A stretch of DNA of 64,000 nucleotides from DATLWN01 sp963764315 (GTDB taxonomy: Bacteria; Pseudomonadota; Zetaproteobacteria; Mariprofundales; Mariprofundaceae). The translations under genes and the position numbers were made by a program. The stretch is taken from NCBI GenBank assembly GCA_963764315.1, contig CAVXSB010000004.1, forward strand, positions 62,001-126,000, given 5' to 3'. The stretch's first letter is position 1. Each line of letters begins with the position of its first letter. Of the stretch, positions 25,546 through 33,675 are shown piece by piece. The notes beneath the pieces are model-generated. The model was not told where the DNA came from. It did not search any database and saw only the letters and a list, made by a program, of their open reading frames with translations.

Positions 25546-26514
25546 TTATTCGTGCGCAAGCCAGCCCTCGACGGTCGGCGTCGCCTGCATGCCATGGCTT
25601 GCGAACCAGGCCGGCAACCAACCCTCGCCGCCCTGGTGCAGGTGCAACAGGTATTGCCGGCTGTCGGCATTGACCCGACTCAGCTGCAGGGAGGCGACAT
25701 GGGGATCGCTGGCCAGGGCCTGCTCGAACAGCACCTGCTCTGCCAGCGTGATCGGACCGGATACGATCAGCTCCAGCGTCTGCGGTGCCGCCCCCGCCGC
25801 CACGGGAGCCGGCGGCGTCACGGGCGGCGTACTCGCGGCAGGGCCGGCTGGAGGCGTGGCATAGGCATCCCGCACCTTGAGCATCACATCATCCATCCAG
25901 GCCTGGATCTGCGGCATCGGGTCGCCCGGCGCCAGGGAGCGGATCTCCTGCGTATCCGCGAGCCGTGGGTTGCCCGTCACGTTCAGGGAAACCTGCTGCG
26001 GATCCAGCCAACGCCAGGACAGATCCAACGGATCCCCATGGGTATCGATGACATAACCCCAGTGCTCGGCGTTCTGTTTGGCATAGTCCATCAGCAGCGC
26101 CTCGGACTGGGGCATAGCCATGCCGGCGGGATTGGTCAGGTGCACTACGAGGTTGAAATGCGGGGCCTCGGCCGGGTAGACGATGCCTTGCGATTGCAGA
26201 TACTGCGCCACGCGGTCATGGCTGAACACCAGCATCAGGCCACCGTCACCGGTCGGCACCGCCCGCTGCAACAGCGCCATGGCGTCCGTGTCCTGCATGC
26301 CAACGCGCCGGACCTGCGGCACCAGCCGGTCCCAGAGCCGGGCGATGGCCAGCTTGGCCATGCCCGGGATGTCGGTCTGCAGGTTCGGGGCCTGATCTGC
26401 GGGTACGTCCGCCGTATGCAGCTCGACCATCATGCGGCTGTCCGTCTCCACGGCAAAGGCGGAAACGGTCCACAGCAACAGCAGCGATAGCAGCGAGGCC
26501 TGCAGCAGACGCAT
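25546..26514 (-). CDS. DUF2066-family exported protein
   Basis: The 322-residue protein has a signal peptide (hydrophobic 6-19, cleavage near AFA-VET). It then has the DUF2066 pattern: AIARLWDRLVPQ, FSHDRVAQYLQSQGI and, past the middle, DPQQVSLNVTG. A proline/alanine-rich linker at about 215-235 leads to a C-terminal domain with GPITLAEQVLFEQAL..V. Function unknown. Its start overlaps the sspB stop by one base (TAATG), and it lies in a minus-strand run with pgsA and hda. Confidence 0.78.
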   Translation of the reverse strand: MRLLQASLLSLLLLWTVSAFAVETDSRMMVELHTADVPADQAPNLQTDIPGMAKLAIARLWDRLVPQVRRVGMQDTDAMALLQRAVPTGDGGLMLVFSHDRVAQYLQSQGIVYPAEAPHFNLVVHLTNPAGMAMPQSEALLMDYAKQNAEHWGYVIDTHGDPLDLSWRWLDPQQVSLNVTGNPRLADTQEIRSLAPGDPMPQIQAWMDDVMLKVRDAYATPPAGPAASTPPVTPPAPVAAGAAPQTLELIVSGPITLAEQVLFEQALASDPHVASLQLSRVNADSRQYLLHLHQGGEGWLPAWFASHGMQATPTVEGWLAHE

Positions 26515-26999
26515 TACTTGATCACGCGAAGATGGCGGACCTGGCGTCCCGGCGGCTGTTCGGCCGGGGTATCTTCCTCGGTGCTGGCATCAGCCTCGGG
26601 TGCCGCTTCGGCAGGAGACTCGCCGCCCTGCTCGGGGCTCAGGCCGCGCACGGCCTGGACGACGGAGCGGATCGTCTCCGGCACATCCTGTTCCCAGATG
26701 ATGCCCTGCTCCATCTCGCCGCCCGGCAGGTAGGTCGCCCAGATCAAGCTCATGGGGATGCGGCAAAGGTGAACCTGGCCGGAAAACGAGAATTCGGATT
26801 CGATCATGCCGTCGCTGATGTAGATCGGCTGGGGCATGCGCACATTGAGCACCAGGCGCAGGGCCGGGTCGCCCTTCAGGTAGTCGGGGACATCCACCTC
26901 ATCACCGGTGGCATCGACGACGATGTAGATGCGGCCATGCCGGGCGAAGAACTCCCGCAACTGCTTGGCCTTGGCGGCATCGCTAAAGCTCAGGCTCAT
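26514..26999 (-). CDS. sspB: SspB-like ClpXP adaptor
   Basis: The 161-residue protein has the SspB fold order: LREFFARHGRIYIVVDAT, VLNVRMP, SGQVHLCRIPMSLIWATY, then an acidic alanine/glutamate/proline linker and the tail HLRVIK. That tail matches the ClpX-binding end of SspB (LRVVK type), so delivery of ssrA-tagged proteins to ClpXP is likely. AAGGAGG stands 6 bases before the ATG at 26999. It is not beside sspA here, unlike in E. coli. It overlaps the DUF2066 start by one base. Confidence 0.85.
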   Translation of the reverse strand: MSLSFSDAAKAKQLREFFARHGRIYIVVDATGDEVDVPDYLKGDPALRLVLNVRMPQPIYISDGMIESEFSFSGQVHLCRIPMSLIWATYLPGGEMEQGIIWEQDVPETIRSVVQAVRGLSPEQGGESPAEAAPEADASTEEDTPAEQPPGRQVRHLRVIK

Positions 27000-27063
27000 C
27001 GGCGCCTCCTTGTGACTCCGGGATGCTAGCCACAGATGGGGCATGATCCCAGCGGAAATCGAT

Positions 27064-27416
27064 GCGGAGCGGTCCTGTAAGCCGGGTTCTGTTCTTCTTT
27101 CGAAGCGGTGACCATTCCTCTGGGCCTGCCATTGCTGGCAGGCTCTAGCAGCCTACCCGGAGACACGCGCGGACCGCGCTTGACGCCTCCCTATGCGGCC
27201 TTGCTGCAGGTGGGGTTTACCGTGCCCCCGCCCGTTACCGGGTGGGGCGGTGTGCTCTTACCACACCGTTTCACCCTTACCAGGCCGTGGCCTGGCGGAC
27301 TGTTCTCTGTGGCACTTTCCCGGAGTCGCCCCCGCCGGACGTTATCCGGCACCTTGTCCTGTGCAGCCCGGACTTTCCTCGACAGAGAACTGCCGCGGTC
27401 ACCCGGACCGCTCCGC
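27064..27416 (-). ncRNA. rnpB: RNase P RNA (M1 RNA, type A)
   Basis: The 5' end GCGGAGCGGTCC and the 3' end GGACCGCTCCGC are perfect complements (helix P1). Inside are the conserved GAGGAAAGTCCGGGCT block near the 5' side, GGTAAGGGTGAAA, and AGAACCCGGCTTACA near the 3' end. This is the ribozyme that trims the 5' ends of tRNA precursors with RnpA. It stands between sspB and mtnA; ends are placed at P1 and could be off by a few bases. Long frames that cross it are shadows. Confidence 0.95.
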
Positions 27417-27467
27417 CGCAGCATCTTAGCGCAGATCTCCTCGATGTGCAGCGCCTTTAGGCATCGT

Positions 27468-28487
27468 TCAGGCCGGCTGCCACACGCCGCGCTCCGAAAC
27501 GATGGCCGTGATGTTGGCAAAGGGCGTCACATCGAAGGCGGGGTTGTTGGCCGCCACGCCGGCGGCGGCGATGCGCAGATGCTGGATTCGACCGTGCTCG
27601 TCGACGCCGTCCATGCCCAGCACCTCGGCCTCGGGGCGGCTTTCAATGGGGATGGCGGCACCATCCGGGCAGTCGGCGTCGAAGGTACTTCCGGGTGCGG
27701 CCACATACATTGGCACCCCATGCTGGCGAGCCGCCAGGGACAAGGCATAGGTGCCGATCTTGTTGGCGACATCGCCGTTGCAGGCGATACGGTCGGCGCC
27801 GACGACAACGGCATCGACCTCGCCGCTGGCCATCATCCAGGCCGCTGCCGCATCCGCCTGGATGCGGCAGGCAATGCCTTCCTGGGCCAGTTCCCATGCC
27901 GTCAGGCGGGCCCCCTGCAGCCTGGGCCGGGTCTCATCCACCCACACGAACGGTGCCTCCCCCGCCCGGGCCAGCTGATAGATACCGGCCGTGGCCGTAC
28001 CCCAGTCCACGGCCGCCAGCCAGCCGGCGTTGCAATGGGTAAGGATGCGTCGGCGCCCCTTGGCCAGCAGCGGCGCCAGCTGCTCGCCGATCGCCCGGTT
28101 ATTCGCCACCTCCGCATCCGCATAGGCCTTTGCTCGGGCGATCATGGCCGCGAAGGACGGCCCGTCCGCCGCACAGGCAGCCATGGCATCGCAGGCATGG
28201 AAAAGGTTCACTGCCGTCGGCCGCGTGGCCCGCATGCGCGGCAACCAATGACTGTGGAAGCGTGCGGCATCGCGACGCCAGGCCAGGGCCAGGCCGAAGG
28301 CCGCGGCGGCACCGATGCTTGGGGCACCGCGCACCTGCATGGTTTCGATGGCCACGGCCAAGTCCTCGGGATCGGCGCTGGCCACCACCGAGAAGCGATG
28401 CGGCAGCAGGCGCTGCTCGATCCAGGTGACGACGCCGTCCGCCGCGTTCCAGTCCACGGCCCGGTACGGGCGTCCTCCGACCAGCAT
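27468..28487 (-). CDS. mtnA: S-methyl-5-thioribose-1-phosphate isomerase
   Basis: The 339-residue protein carries MtnA marks: VRGAPSIGAAAAFG (residues about 52-65), THCNAGWLA with the catalytic cysteine, VVVGADRIACNGDVANKIGTY with the catalytic aspartate, and the VAAPGSTFD near the C-terminus. It isomerises methylthioribose-1-phosphate in methionine salvage. Its start overlaps the parB stop by one base (TGATG), so it is read from the parAB message. Confidence 0.94.
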   Translation of the reverse strand: MLVGGRPYRAVDWNAADGVVTWIEQRLLPHRFSVVASADPEDLAVAIETMQVRGAPSIGAAAAFGLALAWRRDAARFHSHWLPRMRATRPTAVNLFHACDAMAACAADGPSFAAMIARAKAYADAEVANNRAIGEQLAPLLAKGRRRILTHCNAGWLAAVDWGTATAGIYQLARAGEAPFVWVDETRPRLQGARLTAWELAQEGIACRIQADAAAAWMMASGEVDAVVVGADRIACNGDVANKIGTYALSLAARQHGVPMYVAAPGSTFDADCPDGAAIPIESRPEAEVLGMDGVDEHGRIQHLRIAAAGVAANNPAFDVTPFANITAIVSERGVWQPA

Positions 28488-29341
28488 CAGCGCCGCAGGC
28501 GCTTCAGCACGCCGTCGAGCTCCTCCGGACGGGTGTAGGCGATGCGCAGCTCCCCGGAGCCGTTACGCCGGCAGTTCAGCGTCACCGGCAGGCCGAGCCT
28601 GCGCGTCAGCTCGTCCTGCAGCGCCGCCACATCCACATCCACCGCGGCAGCAGCCGGTTTCCCTCCATCGGCCTTGGCCGCCTGCTGGGCAGAGCGCTCC
28701 ATCTGTCTGGCGCTCCAGCCATGGGCCACGCACTGGGTGGCGATATGCTCGGCCACGGCCGCAGGCAGGTTCACCAAGGGGCGCGCCTGTCCCATCGTAA
28801 GCTCTCGTTTTTCAATGAGTTTTTGAATTTTCTCCGAAAGTTGAAGCAAGCGGGTGATGTTCGTGACCTGGGCGCGGGAAACGCCGATACGCTCGGCCAC
28901 CTGCTGCTGCGTACAGCCGAATTCGTCCATCATGCGCTGATAGGCGCGCGCCGACTCGATGGCCGTCAGATTATCCCGCTGCTCGTTCTCGACGATAGCG
29001 AGCTCCAGCGCCTGCAAATCATCGACATCGCGTACGATGGCCGGGATCTCCTGCAGACCGGCCGCCTGGGATGCGCGCCAGCGCCGCTCGCCGGCAATCA
29101 GCTCGAAGCCCTCGCCCATCGGGCGCACCAGGATGGGCATCAGCACGCCGTCACGGCGCACGGATTCGGTCAGCGCCGCCAGCACCTCGGCATCGAAGTT
29201 CAGGCGGGGCTGGAAGCGGTTCGGCCGGATCTTCGAGATCGGAATCTGCCGCGCCTGCGACAGCAGCGCCATGTCCGCAGGCTTATCGCTCAGCAGGGCG
29301 TCCAGGCCCCGCCCCAGGCGTTTCTTAGTCGTTGGCTTCAT
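28487..29341 (-). CDS. parB: ParB chromosome-partition protein
   Basis: The 284-residue protein begins KKRLGRGLDALLSD, then box I IRPNRFQPR, the CTPase motif GERRWRA with box II ENEQRDN, and a helix-turn-helix CTQQQVAERIGVSRAQVTNITRLL. It binds parS and spreads by CTP-driven clamp sliding. The ATG at 29341 is 2 bases past the parA stop. Two likely parS sites are in this window (30134, 32566). A longer frame up to 29893 is antisense read-through and was not used. Confidence 0.96.
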   Translation of the reverse strand: MKPTTKKRLGRGLDALLSDKPADMALLSQARQIPISKIRPNRFQPRLNFDAEVLAALTESVRRDGVLMPILVRPMGEGFELIAGERRWRASQAAGLQEIPAIVRDVDDLQALELAIVENEQRDNLTAIESARAYQRMMDEFGCTQQQVAERIGVSRAQVTNITRLLQLSEKIQKLIEKRELTMGQARPLVNLPAAVAEHIATQCVAHGWSARQMERSAQQAAKADGGKPAAAAVDVDVAALQDELTRRLGLPVTLNCRRNGSGELRIAYTRPEELDGVLKRLRR

Positions 29342-29343
29342 CC

Positions 29344-30156
29344 CTACCTCCCCGTTTCTGCCGCTTCGCGCTGAATCAATTCCCGGGCTGCCGCCAGATA
29401 GGCCTGGGCCCCCGTGGACCGGATATCGTGGTACATCACCGGCACCCCGAAGCTCGGAGCCTCGGAGAGCCGCACATTCCTCGGGATCACCTGGTCGTAG
29501 ACCTGCGCCCCGAAGTAGCCGCGCACCTCGTCCTCGACCTGCACGGACAGGTTGTTCCGGCGGTCCACCATGGTCAGCAGGATGCCGCCGACCACCAGAT
29601 CGGCGTTCAGGCTGCTGCGCACCCGCCGGATGGTATCGATCAGCTGCGTCAAGCCCTCCATGGCGTAAAACTCGGTCTGCAGCGTGATCAGCACCCGGTC
29701 TGCCGCCGTCAGGGCGTTCAGCGTCAACAGATTCAGCGCCGGCGGGCAATCGATCAGCACATAATCGAACGGTTCGGCATCGTAGGCATGCATGGCATTG
29801 CGCAGCGACTGCTCCCTCGCCTCGGCACCCACGAGCTCCACCTCGGCGCCGGCCAGGTCCATATTGGCCGGCAGCAGGGACAGCCCCTCGCACTGCGTAT
29901 CGAGAATCGCCTCCCGAAGCGATGCCTCGCCCATCAGCACCTCGTACATGCCGGTCTGTACCTCGCGCTTGTCGTGGCCGAGACCGGAGGTGGTGTTTCC
30001 CTGCGGATCCATATCCATCAGCAACACCCGCTTCTCCAATGCCGCCAGGGAGGCGGCGAGGTTGATGCTCGTCGTCGTCTTGCCGACCCCTCCCTTTTGG
30101 TTCGCGATGGCAATCACCGGTCCCAGGCGTTTATGTTTCACGTGAAACCTCCGCAT
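29344..30156 (-). CDS. parA: ParA/Soj chromosome-partition ATPase
   Basis: The 270-residue protein has the deviant Walker A QKGGVGKTTTSINLA (residues about 20-34), MDMDPQGNTTSGLG, and IDCPPALNLLT. It forms ATP-dependent filaments or gradients that move parS-ParB. The first 10 codons contain parS and overlap the end of rsmG by 26 bases. A later start at about codon 14 (GTG) cannot be ruled out, which would place parS outside the protein. Confidence 0.95.
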   Translation of the reverse strand: MRRFHVKHKRLGPVIAIANQKGGVGKTTTSINLAASLAALEKRVLLMDMDPQGNTTSGLGHDKREVQTGMYEVLMGEASLREAILDTQCEGLSLLPANMDLAGAEVELVGAEAREQSLRNAMHAYDAEPFDYVLIDCPPALNLLTLNALTAADRVLITLQTEFYAMEGLTQLIDTIRRVRSSLNADLVVGGILLTMVDRRNNLSVQVEDEVRGYFGAQVYDQVIPRNVRLSEAPSFGVPVMYHDIRSTGAQAYLAAARELIQREAAETGR

Positions 30157-30709
30157 ATCGGTAGATTTGAACCTTCTGCATCACATCCCCGCCCACCCGG
30201 CACTCTTCATCCAGCCGCCATGCCGGCAACAAGGCCGGAGGGCTGTCATCGGCAACAGGCAACACCGCTCTTGCGCCTGGATTGGCGTGGGGGGCGCACA
30301 TGGACAGCAACGCCTCCGGGCGTGTCACCGCCCTGGCTACGCACACATCGACATGCAGGCATCCGAGCTGCTGCACGTCGCGATCGTACACCTCGGCATC
30401 CAATCCCAATAGTCGCACGACATGCCGTAAAAACTCGGCGCGTTTTTTGCGCCGCTCGACCAATACCCCCTGCAGCCCCGTACAGGCGATGAGGATCGGG
30501 ATGCCGGGAATGCCCATGCCGCTGCCGACATCCAGCAGCCGCCCTTGCTCCGGCATCCACCGGCACAGCGCCATCGACGGCGCCACGAAACGCCGGCGGA
30601 ACCCCTCCGACTCTTTGATGGAGGTCAGGTTCAGCGCCGCCGAGAAACGCAACACCTCGCGCACATAGGCATCGCAAGCCGAACTGATGCGCGCATCCAC
30701 GTCAACCAT
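30131..30709 (-). CDS. rsmG: 16S rRNA m7G527 methyltransferase RsmG
   Basis: The 192-residue protein has LDVGSGMGIPGIP (motif I), FNLTSIKE-like ALNLTSIKE before it, and ARAVTRPEALLS in the position typical for RsmG. It methylates G527 of 16S rRNA. It overlaps mnmG by 8 bases at the start and parA by 26 bases at the end; its last residues VSRET are encoded by parS. Confidence 0.94.
   Translation of the reverse strand: MVDVDARISSACDAYVREVLRFSAALNLTSIKESEGFRRRFVAPSMALCRWMPEQGRLLDVGSGMGIPGIPILIACTGLQGVLVERRKKRAEFLRHVVRLLGLDAEVYDRDVQQLGCLHVDVCVARAVTRPEALLSMCAPHANPGARAVLPVADDSPPALLPAWRLDEECRVGGDVMQKVQIYRYAEVSRET
30134..30149. promoter_or_regulatory. parS site within the rsmG-parA overlap
   Basis: TGTTTCACGTGAAACC matches the parS consensus TGTTNCACGTGAAACA in 15 of 16 positions. 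It is coding in both genes: FHVKH in parA and VSRET in rsmG. Confidence 0.92.
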
Positions 30710-32594
30710 GCATTTGCCGCAGATGCAGCATCAGGCTGGTCAGCGCCGCCGGCGTCACCCCGGTCAGGCGCGCGGCCTGGCCAAGGCTGCGCGGCCGGGC
30801 ATGGCTCAACCGCTGCCGGCATTCATGACTAAGCCCATGCACATGCGCATAGTCCAGATCCTCCGGGATATGCTCGGCCTCCATCTGGCGGAAGCGACGC
30901 ACCTCGTTCTCCTGCTTGTCGAGGTAGCCGTCGTAATGGATCAGGGCCTTGAGACTGGCCAGATCGCGCGCATCCAGGCCCTGCGCCGCGGCCAACAGGC
31001 CGACGGCACGCTCAATGTCGACATCCTGGCGATGGGCATAGGCGGCGAAGGGCTGGCCCTGCGACGGAAGGGGAAGCTCCGCCTCGCCCAGGCGGGCCGC
31101 CCAGGCGGGCCCGGTACCCACCACCAGGCCACCCATCTCCTGTTTGGCGGCCCGCAGGCGCTGCAGGCGCTGGGCCAGGATCTGTTCCCGCTCGGGAGCA
31201 AGCATGCCCAGGCGCATGGCCGCAGCTCCCAGGCGATCCTCGGCATTGTCTTCGCGCAGTTGCAGACGGAACTCCGCCCTTGCCGTAAACATGCGGTAAG
31301 GCTCGGTGACACCACGCATGACCAGATCATCGACCATGACGCCCATATAGGCCTCGGAGCGGTCGGGCACCCAGGACTCTAGCTCCAGAGCCAAGGCAGC
31401 AGCATTGATGCCGGCGATCAGGCCCTGCGCCGCCGCCTCCTCATAACCGGTGGTACCGTTGATCTGGCCGGCATGGAAAAGCCCCGGTACCCGCTTGCAT
31501 TCGAGGGTGGCCCGCAATTCCGTCGGATCCACATAGTCGTACTCGATGGCATAGCCGGGCCGGATGATGGCAGCCTGCTCCAGCCCCGGGATGGATCGAA
31601 CCACCGCCCACTGCACATCGATGGGCAGCGAGGTGGAGATGCCGTTCGGATAAACCTCGGCGTGGTCGCGCCCCTCCGGCTCCAGGAAAATCTGGTGGCC
31701 ATCCTTGTCTGCGAAACGCACAACCTTGTCCTCGATACTGGGGCAATAGCGCGGACCGACCCCCTTGATGGAGCCCGAATACATCGGCGCGCGGTGCAGG
31801 TTGGCGCGAATGATCTCGTGCGTACGCGGCGTGGTGCGCGTGATCGCACATGGCAGCTGATCCTCGCACACGCGGTTATTCCGGCCGCTGAACGGCAAGG
31901 CTTCGGTATCGCCCGGCTGCGGCTCCAGCTCGTCCCAGCGGATACTGCGCTGATCAAGGCGCGGCGGGGTACCCGTCTTCAGCCGCCCCAGGCGCAATTC
32001 CCGGCGGTACAACTCGTCGGTCAATCCATGCACGGCCGGATCTCCGGCGCGCCCCGCCGGCCACTGCGTTTCACCCACATGCACAAGCCCGCCGAGGAAG
32101 GTGCCTGTCGTCAGGACCACGGCCCTGGCCGGATGCGCCACACCCAGCTCGTCGACGACACCAACCACCCGTTCGCCCTCGAACAACAGCTCGCGCACCG
32201 TGCCCTGGTGCAGGCTAAGGCGTGGCTGTGCGTCGAGCACTTGCCGCATGGCCATGTGATAGATGCGCCGATCGCATTGCGCCCGGGTCGCGCGCACCGC
32301 CGGCCCTTTGCGTCGGTTCAGCACGCGGTACTGCAGGGCAGCGTGGTCCGCCACCTCGCCCATGGCGCCGCCCAACACATCGACCTCGCGCACCAGATGC
32401 CCCTTGCCGACGCCGCCGACCGCCGGGTTGCAGGACATCTTGGCGATGGTATCGAGGTTCTGGGTGATCAGGCGCACGCAGGCGCCGCGCCGCGCCGCAG
32501 CCAGCGCCGCTTCGCAACCAGCGTGGCCAGCGCCGACGACGACGACATCGACCGGCCCATCGGGATGTTTCACGTGAAACCCTTGCGTATTCAT
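30702..32594 (-). CDS. mnmG: MnmG (GidA), tRNA U34 cmnm5 modification subunit
   Basis: The 630-residue protein has the FAD motif GAGHAGCEAALAAAR, the CNPAVGG block with a conserved cysteine, and the GQINGTTGYEEAAAQG block. Its C-terminal domain ends in VTPAALTSL. With MnmE it makes 5-carboxymethylaminomethyl-uridine at the wobble base of several tRNAs. A parS site lies in codons 5-10. It lies ahead of rsmG and parAB in the same minus-strand run; prk lies upstream and ends in a terminator at 32634. Confidence 0.96.
   Translation of the reverse strand: MNTQGFHVKHPDGPVDVVVVGAGHAGCEAALAAARRGACVRLITQNLDTIAKMSCNPAVGGVGKGHLVREVDVLGGAMGEVADHAALQYRVLNRRKGPAVRATRAQCDRRIYHMAMRQVLDAQPRLSLHQGTVRELLFEGERVVGVVDELGVAHPARAVVLTTGTFLGGLVHVGETQWPAGRAGDPAVHGLTDELYRRELRLGRLKTGTPPRLDQRSIRWDELEPQPGDTEALPFSGRNNRVCEDQLPCAITRTTPRTHEIIRANLHRAPMYSGSIKGVGPRYCPSIEDKVVRFADKDGHQIFLEPEGRDHAEVYPNGISTSLPIDVQWAVVRSIPGLEQAAIIRPGYAIEYDYVDPTELRATLECKRVPGLFHAGQINGTTGYEEAAAQGLIAGINAAALALELESWVPDRSEAYMGVMVDDLVMRGVTEPYRMFTARAEFRLQLREDNAEDRLGAAAMRLGMLAPEREQILAQRLQRLRAAKQEMGGLVVGTGPAWAARLGEAELPLPSQGQPFAAYAHRQDVDIERAVGLLAAAQGLDARDLASLKALIHYDGYLDKQENEVRRFRQMEAEHIPEDLDYAHVHGLSHECRQRLSHARPRSLGQAARLTGVTPAALTSLMLHLRQMHG
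32566..32581. promoter_or_regulatory. parS site in the 5' end of mnmG
   Basis: TGTTTCACGTGAAACC, identical in all 16 bases to the site at 30134, encodes FHVKH near the start of MnmG. Confidence 0.92.
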
Positions 32595-32633
32595 AAGCCG
32601 CGAAAAGATACGGAGGCGGCCGGCATAAATCCA

Positions 32634-32665
32634 GAAAACAAAAAGGGAGGCACGAGGCCTCCCTT
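32634..32665 (-). terminator. Rho-independent terminator after prk
   Basis: A 9-base-pair stem (AAGGGAGGC and its complement) with a 5-base loop is followed on the minus strand by TTTTTGTTTTC. It stands 22 bases past the prk stop, so prk is set apart from mnmG. Confidence 0.9.
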
Positions 32666-32686
32666 GTATTTTCGCGTAGCGATGAC

Positions 32687-33547
32687 TCAGCCGCGCCGGC
32701 GCTCCATCATGTCATGCACGATCGGCGACAGGATCAGCTCCATGGCGAACATCATCTTTCCGCCCGGCACGACGATGGTGTTGCGCCGGGACATGCAGGA
32801 GTCCTTCAGCATGGAAAGCAGCCAGGGGAAGTCGATATTCCACTTCTGCGGCTGGCGGATACGAATGACGACAACGCTCTCGTCCGGGGTCGGCACGTCC
32901 CGGGCGATGAACGGGTTGGAGGTATCGACCAGCGGCACGCGCTGGAAGTTGATGTCGGTATAGGTGAACTGCGGCGTGATGAAGTGCACATAGTCGTTCA
33001 TCCGGTGCAGGATGTTGTCGACAACCGCCTCGGCCGAATAGCCGCGCATCGAGGTATCACGGTGAATCTTCTGGATCCATTCCAGATTTACCACCGGCAC
33101 GATGCCCATCATCAGGTCTACATGGGGCCGTGCCTGCGAGATGCCGCCATGCAGCCCCTCGTAGAACAGCAGGTCCGAACCCTCGCCGACATCGCGCCAG
33201 GGGGTGAAACGACCGGGCTCGACACCGTAGATCTCGGCCTCTTTGTCGTCGTGCACATAGGTACGTGCCTTGCCCTGACCGGTTTCCCCATAGGACTTGA
33301 ACAGGCCCTCGATCTTGTCGAACAGGTTCGCCTCATCGGAGAAATGGCTCAGGCGCTTGCCCTGGTCCGCATACTCCTTCGACTTCTCGCGGAACTCATA
33401 GCGGTCGAAGCGATGGAAACAATCGCCCTCGACGATGGCTGGCGTCACCTTCTCGCGGCGGAAGATATGCTCCAGGGCCACCTTGGCCGTACTGGTGCCG
33501 GCGCCGGAGGAACCGGTGATCGAGATAATCGGATGCTTAGCGGACAT
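32687..33547 (-). CDS. prk: Phosphoribulokinase
   Basis: The 286-residue class I phosphoribulokinase starts HPIISITGSSGAGTSTAK with the P-loop, has VEGDCFHRFDRYEFRE with the catalytic aspartate, FYEGLHGG and VNLEWIQKIHRD in the middle, and VVPGGKMMFAMELIL near the end. It makes ribulose-1,5-bisphosphate, the step before RuBisCO, at ATP cost. The close fit to autotroph PRK rather than the E. coli PrkB type suggests a Calvin cycle; no RuBisCO gene is in the window. It sits alone between terminator 32634 and mnmE, 128 bases from the latter. Confidence 0.9.
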   Translation of the reverse strand: MSAKHPIISITGSSGAGTSTAKVALEHIFRREKVTPAIVEGDCFHRFDRYEFREKSKEYADQGKRLSHFSDEANLFDKIEGLFKSYGETGQGKARTYVHDDKEAEIYGVEPGRFTPWRDVGEGSDLLFYEGLHGGISQARPHVDLMMGIVPVVNLEWIQKIHRDTSMRGYSAEAVVDNILHRMNDYVHFITPQFTYTDINFQRVPLVDTSNPFIARDVPTPDESVVVIRIRQPQKWNIDFPWLLSMLKDSCMSRRNTIVVPGGKMMFAMELILSPIVHDMMERRRG

Positions 33548-33675
33548 GAACCCCTCTCCTTACAAAAGCCCGGGAGAACGCGCCCAGGCTTCCCCCGCTG
33601 AATATTCAGGGGGCCGAATTATGGGGCCGAGCCACCGGAACATTCAAGAAAAAGATGCCCCCGGGAAATTTCATG

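Noticed and set aside
27108..28538. Open frame across the RNase P RNA and mtnA on the plus strand
   Set aside because: Crosses a structured RNA gene and is antisense to mtnA.
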